Source of the DNA: Prochlorococcus marinus str. MIT 1214
GTDB taxonomy: Bacteria; Cyanobacteriota; Cyanobacteriia; PCC-6307; Cyanobiaceae
Direction of reading: 5' to 3'
Assembly: GCF_027359355.1 (NCBI RefSeq)
Contig: NZ_CP114777.1
Coordinates: 930,001-994,000 of the forward strand
DNA: 64,000 nucleotides
In this document: piece by piece, positions 23,721 through 37,346 of the stretch
Numbering within the stretch: position 1 is the stretch's first letter
Layout of the letters: every line of letters begins with the position of its first letter
The notes under the pieces: model-generated
What the model was told of the DNA's origin: nothing
Seen by the model: only the letters and a program-made list of their open reading frames with translations
The model's database searches: none
Translations under genes and position numbers: made by a program

Positions 23721-25349
23721 ATGGAAAATAATGAAATAGATCAATTCGAAAATATCAAGAAATCCGAGATCAGTAAAAAGGATTTTGGGACATTAGCCAT
23801 TGATTTAGGAAGTTCAACGACAGTAGTTGTGTTTCAAAAAGAAAATGGGGAACCTCCTGAACTTTTAGATCTATCCCCAATTAGTCGAGCTCCTGGGGAG
23901 ATTCCAAGCTTAATTTATGAATCACCTGAAAAAAAAGAAAGCTATTTAATCGGACAGCAAATTATCAATTTAAACCTTCTTAATGAGGAGAAAGAAAAAA
24001 CCTTAAGCCAAGATTTCAAAAGATGGATAGGATCTCCCGAAATTGATCCTATATATGATTCGAAAATTACCCCAGAAAAAGCTGGAGAGATTTTAATTCA
24101 TACTATTTGGGAAAAAGTCTCAGAGAAGGTCAACGTCAGAAGACTTGTATTAACTGCTCCAGTAGATACATATCGAGAATATAGAGCTTGGATAGTCAAT
24201 GTATGTAATTCCTTACAAGTCAAAGAGATTGCATTAGTTGATGAACCTACTGCTGCTGCGATGGGTGCCGGACTAGAGCCAGGCTCAACATTGCTTGTTT
24301 TAGATTTTGGGGGAAGCACAATTGATATGTCAATTGTTGCTTTAGAAGGAGGCGAAGGAGAAGCTTCCCCTATTGCTCAACTTGTCAGATTTGATGGACA
24401 GAATCTAGAGGGAAAGAGCACACAAGTTCTTCGCACAGCAAAAGTTCTAGGTAAAGCAGGTATTCGCTTGGGTGGTAAAGATATAGATAGGTGGATAGCT
24501 AATCATTTGCTATCTGATGAAAAACCAACAAATTTAATCTTAAGCAAAGCCGAAGAACTTAAATGTGAATTAAGCAATATAAATTTAAAAGAGACATTGA
24601 TTATCACTAAAAAAATAAACAATCATCAGAATAAAGAGATGTATTTAAAGCTATCTAAAAAAGGGTTTGAAGAATTACTTATAGAAAAAGGACTTCTAAA
24701 AAGTATTGAAAAGATTTTCCGTCAAACAATTAAGAGTGCAAAGCTAAATTCATTTGAATTAAAAGATCTTGACAGTGTTGTCTTAGTTGGAGGCGGATCA
24801 CAAATACCCTTGATTAAAAATTATCTAAGTACTCTTTGCAATTCAATACCTTTTTTGACTCCTCCCCCTATTGAAGCAATTGCATTAGGAGCATTAAATC
24901 TTACTCCTGGAGTTCAAATAAAAGATGTTCTAAATAAGGGGGTAAGTTTAAAATGCTGGAATAAAAAAAATAAAAAACATATATGGCATCCTCTTTTTTT
25001 AGCAGGTCAACCATGGCCAACAAGTAAACCTCTAGAAATAATTTTAGCCACAAGCATAAATAATCAATTAAGCATAGATTTAATAATTGGAGAACCTGTG
25101 GAAGAAGGCTCACATGAGATTATCTATATTAATGGATTACCTACTTTATCAAAAATAGAATCCAAGGATAAAATCAAGAAGATAAATAATAGTGTTATTT
25201 CAATTCCTATTGATCCTCCTGGTGAAATTGGTCAGGATTGTATTAAATTAAAGTTTAATATTAATGAAAATTGTCAACTAGAAGTGGAAGGTATAGATTT
25301 ACGAAATAATAAGCAAATAACTAATAAGAATCTCGGTGAAATCAGATAA
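23721..25349 (+). CDS. Short Hsp70/DnaK-like protein
   Basis: 542 residues, clearly shorter than DnaK (about 630). The actin-like ATPase is complete in outline: phosphate-1 AIDLGSSTTVVVF (about 27-39), LVDEPTAAAMGAG, phosphate-2 LVLDFGGSTIDMS, and the adenosine motif VVLVGGGSQIPLI. After the ATPase a reduced substrate-binding region remains, with no typical helical lid and no DnaK-like C-terminal tail. It is probably a specialised chaperone-like ATPase; the partner J-protein is unknown, and the J-domain gene at the right end is only a possibility. It is divergent from rpoZ. Confidence 0.85.
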   Translation: MENNEIDQFENIKKSEISKKDFGTLAIDLGSSTTVVVFQKENGEPPELLDLSPISRAPGEIPSLIYESPEKKESYLIGQQIINLNLLNEEKEKTLSQDFKRWIGSPEIDPIYDSKITPEKAGEILIHTIWEKVSEKVNVRRLVLTAPVDTYREYRAWIVNVCNSLQVKEIALVDEPTAAAMGAGLEPGSTLLVLDFGGSTIDMSIVALEGGEGEASPIAQLVRFDGQNLEGKSTQVLRTAKVLGKAGIRLGGKDIDRWIANHLLSDEKPTNLILSKAEELKCELSNINLKETLIITKKINNHQNKEMYLKLSKKGFEELLIEKGLLKSIEKIFRQTIKSAKLNSFELKDLDSVVLVGGGSQIPLIKNYLSTLCNSIPFLTPPPIEAIALGALNLTPGVQIKDVLNKGVSLKCWNKKNKKHIWHPLFLAGQPWPTSKPLEIILATSINNQLSIDLIIGEPVEEGSHEIIYINGLPTLSKIESKDKIKKINNSVISIPIDPPGEIGQDCIKLKFNINENCQLEVEGIDLRNNKQITNKNLGEIR

Positions 25350-25411
25350 CTATTTTAAAATTTCTAAGATTATTCTTTTATGATTCTTTTACATAAGAAT
25401 ATACCCTCTTC

Positions 25412-25928
25412 TCAATCAAATTCTATTAATCTAAGGTTAATAGTCTCATCTTTACTAGTTGGAACTATGCGTCCACAAAAATCTGGTTGAATTGGGACCT
25501 CTCTATGGCATCTACCTACCATCGCAAGTAGACTAACTCTTTTGCACTACTCCATGAATTTAGAGCTTCTAATGTTGCTTTAATGGTTCTTCCATTAAAG
25601 ATAACCTCATCAATTAAAATAACTTCTCTATCGTCAACGGTAGAAGGTAAATCTGTCACTTGAGCTAATCAAGTCCCAACTCTCGAAAGATCATCTCTAT
25701 GAAGGTAGGGTCTAAACAACCATTATCAACTGGTAGAGCAGATAAATCCTCTATGTAAATTGATAATAATTTAGACAAATGAACTCCTCTAGTGGGTATT
25801 CCAATAAGCAATATCGACCTTGTATTTGGAACCTTTTCCAAAATTCAAGAAGCCAATCTTTTAATGGTTCTATCAGGCTCTGTTTTTGAAAGAATTTCTA
25901 TCTTTTTTTGAAGTGCTTTATCTGACAT
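25412..25928 (-). pseudogene. pyrR: Decayed pyrR (pyrimidine operon regulator / uracil phosphoribosyltransferase)
   Basis: Frame pieces match PyrR from end to end: MSDKALQKKIEILSKT, RTIKRLAS then TGA, LIGIPTRGVHLSKLLS, LDPTF then a frameshift into RDDLSRVGT and TGA, LAQVTDLPSTVDDREVIL, the phosphoribosyl motif VILIDEVIFNGRTIKATLE (wild type VVLVDDVLFTGRTIRAA), and after another shift LLAMVGRCHREVPIQPDFCG, then RIVPTSKDET. There are at least two in-frame TGA stops and two frameshifts, so no full protein can form. In related genomes pyrR commonly sits beside gpmI, as here. Confidence 0.85.
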
Positions 25929-26089
25929 CTTTTAAAGTCTTTAAAATTTTATTTTTTCTTAGGAATAGCTGAGATTTTTTTTTAATCTAATAGGGAAAAG
26001 CTAACCAAACATCAAAGTATTAGCCTCTTTACCAATTAGGAAGTAATTTAATACGAAAGGAAACCATCTAAAGAAACAAATTTCTTTGA

Positions 26090-27718
<1,629 letters not shown>

Positions 27719-27721
27719 AAA

Positions 27722-27952
27722 ATGATCATTCCTCTTTTATCTTGGGCATGGGTAATTTCAGGGGTTTTTCTAATTTTGCTAGTTCTTCTTCACAGTCCAA
27801 AAGGAGATGGTATGGGAGGGCTAGCCTCAAGTGGAAGCTCTATGTTCACAAGTGCCAGTAGTGCTGAATCATCTTTAAACAGAGCTACTTGGGCATGTCT
27901 TATTTTATTTTTAACCCTTGCTATTATACTTAGTGCAGGGTGGTTAAAATAG
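27722..27952 (+). CDS. secG: Preprotein translocase subunit SecG
   Basis: 76 residues: two transmembrane helices (about 4-23 and 53-73) joined by a Gly/Ser-rich cytoplasmic loop (HSPKGDGMGGLASSGSSMFTSASS). This is the standard SecG layout. SecG aids SecYE-driven protein export. It is cotranscribed with gpmI (3-base gap), and the unit ends at the strong terminator at 28064. Confidence 0.95.
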   Translation: MIIPLLSWAWVISGVFLILLVLLHSPKGDGMGGLASSGSSMFTSASSAESSLNRATWACLILFLTLAIILSAGWLK

Positions 27953-28063
27953 ATTTTATATTTTGTTTATCAACATTTAATTAATTTTTTTCAAAGCTAG
28001 ATTTATAAGGATTAAATATATATCTTTGATAAACTTATTTTTTAAAATTAAATTTAGTTCAAA

Positions 28064-28103
28064 AAAAAAAGAGAGATTACTTAAAAGCAATCTCTCTTTT
28101 TTT
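28064..28103. terminator. Bidirectional terminator between secG and groEL
   Basis: A 15-base stem AAAAAAAGAGAGATT/AATCTCTCTTTTTTT encloses a 10-base loop, with a T-run in both directions. It serves the convergent secG and groEL units. Confidence 0.9.
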
Positions 28104-28122
28104 AGTTATTAAGAATGATTAA

Positions 28123-29799
<1,677 letters not shown>

Positions 29800-29818
29800 T
29801 CAGCTTAAAAGCTGAGAA

Positions 29819-30130
29819 TTAATTGACGACAGCCAGAATGTCTTTCTCAGAGAGAAGTACGTACTCATCGCTGCCCAGTTTGATATCAGTACCTGCGTAC
29901 TTACTGTAGAGAACCTTGTCTCCAACACTTACTTCAGGAGATTGACGGGAACCATCTTCGTTACGTTTTCCAGGACCAACCTGAGCAACTTCACCGACTT
30001 GAGGTTTCTCTTTAGCAGTGTCGGGAAGCAATATGCCACCCGCCGTCTTCTCTTCTGATTCAGAAACTTTTACAAAAACACGATCTCCAAGTGGCTTGAC
30101 AGTGGAGACGCTGAGAGATACAGCTGCCAT
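29819..30130 (-). CDS. groS: Co-chaperonin GroES (10 kDa)
   Basis: 103 residues, the family length. Motifs: [12 protein letters not shown] near the start, the mobile loop with [19 protein letters not shown], and [14 protein letters not shown]. It caps GroEL. It is the first gene of the groESL operon, divergent from atpD. The spacer (30131-30354) contains a palindrome AGCGC-TTA-GCGCT at about 30160 and a half-site GAGTGCTTAG, but no complete HrcA (CIRCE) operator. Confidence 0.96.
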
Positions 30131-30294
30131 AAATTAGTGCAGTAGCAAAAAAAACAAAAAGCGCTTAGCGCTGACTCGATAAAGAGTATTACTCATTACC
30201 AACGACATTAATTTATGCATCTAAGCACTCTCAAGACCACATATATTCTGTGCGGTTGACCGAACACTGAAAAAAAATGCCTGTGAAGTGGTAG

Positions 30295-31821
<1,527 letters not shown>

Positions 31822-31877
31822 AATCTTTTTTCCTACTCAATAACCTTCAGTCAACGTTTTTCTAAAATCCCGAAGAA

Positions 31878-32285
31878 ATGTCTTTAACTCTACGAGTTCT
31901 TGCTCCTGATCAGAGCGTATTTGACGATACTGCTGATGAAATAATACTTCCAAGCACTACTGGGCTATTGGGAGTATTACCTGGTCACATCTCAATGGTT
32001 ACTGCTATTGATTTTGGTGTGTTGAGGGTTTTAAAAAACGGTAATTGGGATTCAATCGCACTAAGTGGGGGGTTCGCAGAAGTGGAATCCAATGAAGTTA
32101 CAGTTTTAGTAAATAAAGCTGAAATGGGAAAAAACATTGACTCTGCTAAAGCTGAAGCCGAATTAGAGCAAGCTAAAAATCTATTAAGTCAAAGTCAGGA
32201 TAAAGAGACTTCCCCTGAAAAAATCAAAGCTCAAGAAGCATTAAACAAAGCTAAAGCTTGGTTTAATGCTTCAAAATCTGACTAA
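31878..32285 (+). CDS. atpC: ATP synthase F1 subunit epsilon
   Basis: 135 residues. The N-terminal beta sandwich begins LTLRVLAPDQSVFDDTADEI and includes LLGVLPGHISMVTAI; the C-terminal helical hairpin is rich in Ala, Glu and Lys. Epsilon links rotor to catalytic head and inhibits ATP hydrolysis in the dark. It is cotranscribed with atpD and followed by a strong hairpin terminator. Confidence 0.97.
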   Translation: MSLTLRVLAPDQSVFDDTADEIILPSTTGLLGVLPGHISMVTAIDFGVLRVLKNGNWDSIALSGGFAEVESNEVTVLVNKAEMGKNIDSAKAEAELEQAKNLLSQSQDKETSPEKIKAQEALNKAKAWFNASKSD

Positions 32286-32304
32286 AAGTCTAAAAAACAG
32301 TTTT

Positions 32305-32335
32305 AATCCTTGAACAAAAATTTTGTTCAAGGATT
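32305..32335. terminator. Terminator after atpC
   Basis: AATCCTTGAACAAAA and TTTTGTTCAAGGATT (15-base arms) are almost contiguous and end in a T-run. It also lies just past the stop of the convergent PSRP-3 gene, so it can serve both. Confidence 0.9.
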
Positions 32336-32337
32336 TT

Positions 32338-32856
<519 letters not shown>

Positions 32857-33038
32857 CTAACAAATTACTAACTTAACAGGAACTAGGACCTATTTGAATT
32901 AGTAGAGTAGGAATTCAAAAGGTTTTCAACTATTCGATAATGATGGGATTATAAATTAGAAAAATATTTGGGAGATTCAATGAATCATGGACAATGTAAT
33001 TAAACAGATTTTCTTAGAAATTTTCTAAATAAATTCAA

Positions 33039-34391
33039 TCAATTTTCCAAATCAATCAAATTCTTGGTCGCACTTCGACTCAATACTTCTACAGAATCTT
33101 TTGTTACTAAAACATCATCTTCAATGCGAATCCCAATACCCTTCCACCTTTCATCTATCTCAGGCTGACCCTCTGGTACTGATAAACGGTCACTGATGTA
33201 GATACCAGGTTCCACTGTTAAAACCATCCCAGGTTCAAGCTTCAGATGATAATCACCAAGTCGATATGCCCCTACATCATGAACATCTAGACCTAACCAA
33301 TGCCCGGTTCGATGCATATATAAATGAGAGTAAGCTTCTTGTTCAATTATCGAATCAACTTCACCAACTAGCAGGCCAATATCAACTAAGCCCTCAACAA
33401 GATGCTTCAAGGCAGTCATATGAACATTCTCCGCGTTATCACCTGGGCGAACACATCGAATTGCAGCTTCTTGAGCTGTGAGAGTAATTTCATATAAAGC
33501 TTTTTGTTCTCCAGAAAATTTTCCATTAGCAGGAAAGGTTCTTGTAATATCACCATTGTAATAGTCATCCAAAGAACAACCTGCATCTATCAAAACAAGA
33601 TCTCCATCTCTTATTAGTGAATTATTTGCCGTGTAATGAAGTACACATGCATTGTCTCCAGAAGCAATTATTGAACCGTAAGCAGGACCTCTTGTCCCTT
33701 GTTCAAGAAAGTATTTTTCTATTTGAGCTTGTAAATCTCTCTCATTCATCCCTGGGCGAGCAAATTCTCTAACTATTTCATGGCCCTCTGCAGAAATTTG
33801 TGATGCAATACGCATCCGTTCAATCTCAAAATCATCCTTACGAAGTCTTAGATCATGCAGTATTGGGCAAGGCGCAATCATAGACAATGGAGCAGAGCCA
33901 CTTCTAGGAAGTTTTTGTAAATGCTCAGACCAAGTTTTCAAAACCAAAGGCTCCAAATGTGGATGTTTTCCTACTCGAAAAGCAATCCCTTCGGCTCCTT
34001 TCAAATAATGAGGCAAAAGGTTTGGCAATTCATTCAAAGGATGAGACATATCAACATCAAAATTATCTAAAACTCCTTTTGTTCCCCACCTAAAGCCTGT
34101 CCAAACTTCTGCACCAGACTCTTTGGGTAAGACGAATAGAACATATTGTTCTCCCTTAGGTTTATGAGGTAAAAACAAAGCGACTGCATTTGGCTCATCA
34201 AAACCAGTTAAGTACCAAAAATCACTATTTTGACGGAATGGGTACTCACAATCTGCATGATGAGTGACTAGTTCTGCCGCTGGGATGACAGCCGCATGAG
34301 AACCTAAATGTGACAAAAACATGTCTCTACGGCGACGAAAAATACTTGAATCAGCCACAAAAATGCTCCTATTTACTCTTAAGGATGGCAA
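33039..34391 (-). CDS. pepP: Xaa-Pro aminopeptidase (M24B)
   Basis: 450 residues, the usual PepP size. The C-terminal pita-bread domain holds the dinuclear metal ligands: IDAGCSLDDYYNGDITRTF (two Asp), HRTGHWLGLDVHD (His), TVEPGIYI (Glu) and GIRIEDDVLV (Glu). The N-terminal domain carries FLSHLGSHAAVIPAAE. It removes an N-terminal residue before proline in the cytoplasm. It is divergent from the CNNM-type gene (63-base gap). Confidence 0.95.
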   Translation of the reverse strand: MPSLRVNRSIFVADSSIFRRRRDMFLSHLGSHAAVIPAAELVTHHADCEYPFRQNSDFWYLTGFDEPNAVALFLPHKPKGEQYVLFVLPKESGAEVWTGFRWGTKGVLDNFDVDMSHPLNELPNLLPHYLKGAEGIAFRVGKHPHLEPLVLKTWSEHLQKLPRSGSAPLSMIAPCPILHDLRLRKDDFEIERMRIASQISAEGHEIVREFARPGMNERDLQAQIEKYFLEQGTRGPAYGSIIASGDNACVLHYTANNSLIRDGDLVLIDAGCSLDDYYNGDITRTFPANGKFSGEQKALYEITLTAQEAAIRCVRPGDNAENVHMTALKHLVEGLVDIGLLVGEVDSIIEQEAYSHLYMHRTGHWLGLDVHDVGAYRLGDYHLKLEPGMVLTVEPGIYISDRLSVPEGQPEIDERWKGIGIRIEDDVLVTKDSVEVLSRSATKNLIDLEN

Positions 34392-34454
34392 GAGAACTAA
34401 CTTAGTGGAAAAATAAAAGCAAAAGATCCTTACTCTTTAAAAAATCTCTAGGGG

Positions 34455-35450
34455 ATGACCCAAGACATTCTGCTCTTAACTGCTCTTGTTGCGGTTGTTT
34501 TAATTGGTTCCGCAATGTGCTCAGGAATAGAGGCAGCGCTATTGGCTGTTAATCCATTACACGTCCATGAACTTGCAAGAAGAAGTCCAAAAGTATTGGG
34601 CGCAAAGAGATTAGAAAAATTACGTCACAGGCTTGGAAGAACTTTAACTGTCGTAACAATTGCTAATAACAGTTTCAATATATTTGGAAGTCTGATGGTA
34701 GGTAGTTACGCAAGTTTCATATTCCAAAATCGAATCGGATATCTAATGCCAATATTTTCTATTGGCCTGACCGTTCTTGTTTTACTTCTTGGAGAAATTG
34801 TACCCAAAGCTCTTGGGACAAGACTTGCATTGCAAATCAGTTTAACCAGTGCTCCTATTCTTGATTTCTTAAGTATAATAATGAGACCATTGCTAATATT
34901 TTTAGAACGTCTATTGCCAATTATCACTGCCAAGAGTGAGCTAACAACAGACGAAGAAGAAATCAGACAGATGGCTAAACTTGGCTCTCAAATTGGTCAA
35001 ATTGAAGCAGATGAAGCTGCAATGATATCAAAGGTTTTTCAGCTAAATGATCTTACGGCTAAAGATCTTATGACTCCCAGAGTTGCTGCCCCTACACTCC
35101 CAGGAAGAGTTTCTCTTCAATCTGTTAAATCAAGCTTATTAGAAAATAATTCAACATGGTGGGTAGTATTAGGTGAAGAAGTTGACAAGGTCGTTGGTGT
35201 TGCCAACCGTGAAAAGCTATTAACCTCTTTACTTCGAGGAGACTCCCATCTCACTCCGTACGATTTAAGCGAAAATGTAGAGTTTGTACCCGAAATGATT
35301 CGAGCAGACAGATTACTTCTTGGATTTAATGACGACAAGAAAGGTGTCAGAGTCGTAGTGGATGAATTTGGAGGATTTGTTGGATTAGTTGGAGCGGAAG
35401 CGGTCTTAGCAGTATTGGCTGGTTGGTGGGGGAAATCAAAAAATGATTAA
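34455..35450 (+). CDS. CNNM/DUF21 membrane protein with degenerate CBS region
   Basis: 331 residues. An N-terminal DUF21 (CNNM) transmembrane domain spans about 1-150 with GSAMCSGIEAALLAV and the conserved VLLLGEIVPKALG. It is followed by an acidic linker and the first CBS entry TAKDLMTPRVAAPTLP. The C-terminal CBS region is short and ends VDEFGGFVGLVGAE. Homologues (CorC/YtfL) are linked to Mg2+ and divalent-cation efflux. The next gene, a GTPase, overlaps by 8 bases. Confidence 0.88.
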   Translation: MTQDILLLTALVAVVLIGSAMCSGIEAALLAVNPLHVHELARRSPKVLGAKRLEKLRHRLGRTLTVVTIANNSFNIFGSLMVGSYASFIFQNRIGYLMPIFSIGLTVLVLLLGEIVPKALGTRLALQISLTSAPILDFLSIIMRPLLIFLERLLPIITAKSELTTDEEEIRQMAKLGSQIGQIEADEAAMISKVFQLNDLTAKDLMTPRVAAPTLPGRVSLQSVKSSLLENNSTWWVVLGEEVDKVVGVANREKLLTSLLRGDSHLTPYDLSENVEFVPEMIRADRLLLGFNDDKKGVRVVVDEFGGFVGLVGAEAVLAVLAGWWGKSKND

Positions 35451-36765
35451 TAAAAAAGAGATGCCGACAAAATGCACCTTTTTGCTTAGTCAATGGAAGA
35501 AAAATTTAAATCTTACTAATTATGAGAGAACTAAATTTGAAACTATTTTAAATCAATTAGATTTTCAAATAAAAAAATTAGAGAAGAAAGAACTACACAT
35601 ATCTGTATATGGCCGTGTTGGAGTTGGCAAATCAAGCTTGTTAAATGCATTAATTGAAAAGCAAGTATTCCCAACGGATATACTAAATGGGAATACAAAG
35701 GAAACTAAATCTTATACATGGGACAAAAAATTTAAAACCTTAAGCAAGGTTAAGCTAATTGACTCTCCAGGTATAGACGAAATAAATTCTACTAATAAAG
35801 AAGAAATAAATTTTAATTATGTATTAGATACAGACCTAATTCTCTTTGTAATTGATAGTGACATAACTCGTATCGACTTGAATTGCATTAAAGAGCTATT
35901 AACGAATAACAAACCTATTCTACTAGTCTTAAATCGTTGTGATCAATGGAGTACACAAGAAACAAAACTAATGCTCTCAAGTATTCACAGGAAATTATCA
36001 TTTTGCAAACAAAAAATTAAAATTGCTCTAGTATCATCATCTCCAAGGGAAGCAAAAATAAAACCAAACGGAACTGTTAGAAGTGAACAAAAAACACCTG
36101 CGGTTGATATTCTCAAGAACGAACTTAAAGATATTATTGATCAAAGTGGTGAGTTGATTCTTTGTATAAATAGTCTAAGAATTGCAGACCAATTCTATAA
36201 ATTACTTAAGGAGAATAGACTGCTGAGAAAGAAAGAAGAAGCACAAAGTTTAATTGGTAAATATGCAACTTTAAAAGCCTCAGGAGTAGCAATTAATCCC
36301 TTTTTAATGATTGATCTATTTACTGGTCTTGCTTTTGATAGTGCCCTTGTTATCCAATTAAGTAAATTATATGGATTAAAAGTAGGTGGTCCCTCGTCCA
36401 GACAATTAGTTAAAAAGCTTAGTTTTCAAAATGCATTTCTAGGGGGTGCACAAATAGGAATACAAATTACTTTAAATATTTTCAAGCAAATACTTATTCT
36501 TGCTGCACCTATTACTGGAGGATTAAGCCTTGCGCCTACTGCTCCAATAGCTATTGCACAAGTAGCTCTTGCGATTCATTCGACAAAGCTCATAGGTCGT
36601 CTAGCAGCTTATAAATTTCTTAATGGTACCAATAAAAAAGATGGGCGACCTCGATTAATGTTGAACTATCTTCTCAAAAAAAATTCAGACTTAAGAATAA
36701 TGCTTGGTAACTTTAAATTTCTCACATCAAGTACGGCAAAAAATAAAAATTATTTGTTACCATGA
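35443..36765 (+). CDS. Era-like GTPase with C-terminal DUF697-like membrane region
   Basis: 440 residues. G-motifs: GRVGVGKSS (about 50-58, G1), DSPGID (G3) and LNRCDQW (G4), typical of Era/TrmE-type GTPases. The second half has hydrophobic stretches (about 275-400, SGVAINPFLMIDLFTGLAFD, LAPTAPIAIAQVALAI) resembling DUF697 proteins, which peripherally bind or insert into membrane. A role in membrane or ribosome control is possible but unknown. It overlaps the CNNM-type gene by 8 bases and nadD by 4 (ATGA), so it is part of one operon. Confidence 0.85.
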   Translation: MINKKEMPTKCTFLLSQWKKNLNLTNYERTKFETILNQLDFQIKKLEKKELHISVYGRVGVGKSSLLNALIEKQVFPTDILNGNTKETKSYTWDKKFKTLSKVKLIDSPGIDEINSTNKEEINFNYVLDTDLILFVIDSDITRIDLNCIKELLTNNKPILLVLNRCDQWSTQETKLMLSSIHRKLSFCKQKIKIALVSSSPREAKIKPNGTVRSEQKTPAVDILKNELKDIIDQSGELILCINSLRIADQFYKLLKENRLLRKKEEAQSLIGKYATLKASGVAINPFLMIDLFTGLAFDSALVIQLSKLYGLKVGGPSSRQLVKKLSFQNAFLGGAQIGIQITLNIFKQILILAAPITGGLSLAPTAPIAIAQVALAIHSTKLIGRLAAYKFLNGTNKKDGRPRLMLNYLLKKNSDLRIMLGNFKFLTSSTAKNKNYLLP

Positions 36766-37346
36766 TAATCAAAATGGATTCAGTAGCCTTATTTGGTACC
36801 AGCGCTGACCCTCCCACTTTGGGGCACGAGGCCTTGTTGAGTGAATTAACTAAGATCTTCCCAAAAGTTATAACGTGGGCAAGTGATAACCCTGAAAAAA
36901 AGCATCAAATTCCACTTCTAAAAAGAAGTCAGCTTTTAAGAATTCTGGTAAAAAAAATCTCACATCCTAAATTAGAACTAGTTCAAGAATTGAGTAGTCC
37001 TAGAACAATTCATACTCTAAAAAAAGCTTCCCAACTATGGCCTGAAGCAAATTTTAGTTTTGTAATTGGTAGTGATTTAATTATTCAAGTTCCAAAGTGG
37101 CTTAATGCTAAGTCTATTCTCAATAAAGCAACAATTGCTATCGCAATGAGAAACGGATGGCCAATTATTGATCAAGAATTAGAGGAGATTAAAAACCTTG
37201 GCGGTAAAATTGTTCTATTGCCTTGTCATATTCCTGAATCATCAAGTTCAAAATTCAGAGAGAGGCCTCAAGAAGGACTTGTTCCTCAAGAGCTTGTCCC
37301 ATTTCTACTTGAAGAGAACCTATACGGTCTATCAGATAACAGATAA
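36762..37346 (+). CDS. nadD: Nicotinate-nucleotide adenylyltransferase
   Basis: 194 residues. The nucleotidyltransferase motif near the start, SVALFGTSADPPTLGHEAL, corresponds to GGTFDPxHxGH; SSSKFRERP near the end corresponds to ISSTxIR. It converts nicotinate mononucleotide to deamido-NAD. The ATG at 36762 overlaps the GTPase stop as ATGA; a second ATG at 36774 directly before the motif is also possible. nadE follows with a 1-base overlap, so the two last NAD steps are together. Confidence 0.92.
   Translation: MIIKMDSVALFGTSADPPTLGHEALLSELTKIFPKVITWASDNPEKKHQIPLLKRSQLLRILVKKISHPKLELVQELSSPRTIHTLKKASQLWPEANFSFVIGSDLIIQVPKWLNAKSILNKATIAIAMRNGWPIIDQELEEIKNLGGKIVLLPCHIPESSSSKFRERPQEGLVPQELVPFLLEENLYGLSDNR

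Noticed and set aside
25412-25928. Selenocysteine or stop readthrough in pyrR
   Set aside because: Frameshifts occur in addition to TGA codons, and no selenocysteine element or machinery is evident; decay is simpler.
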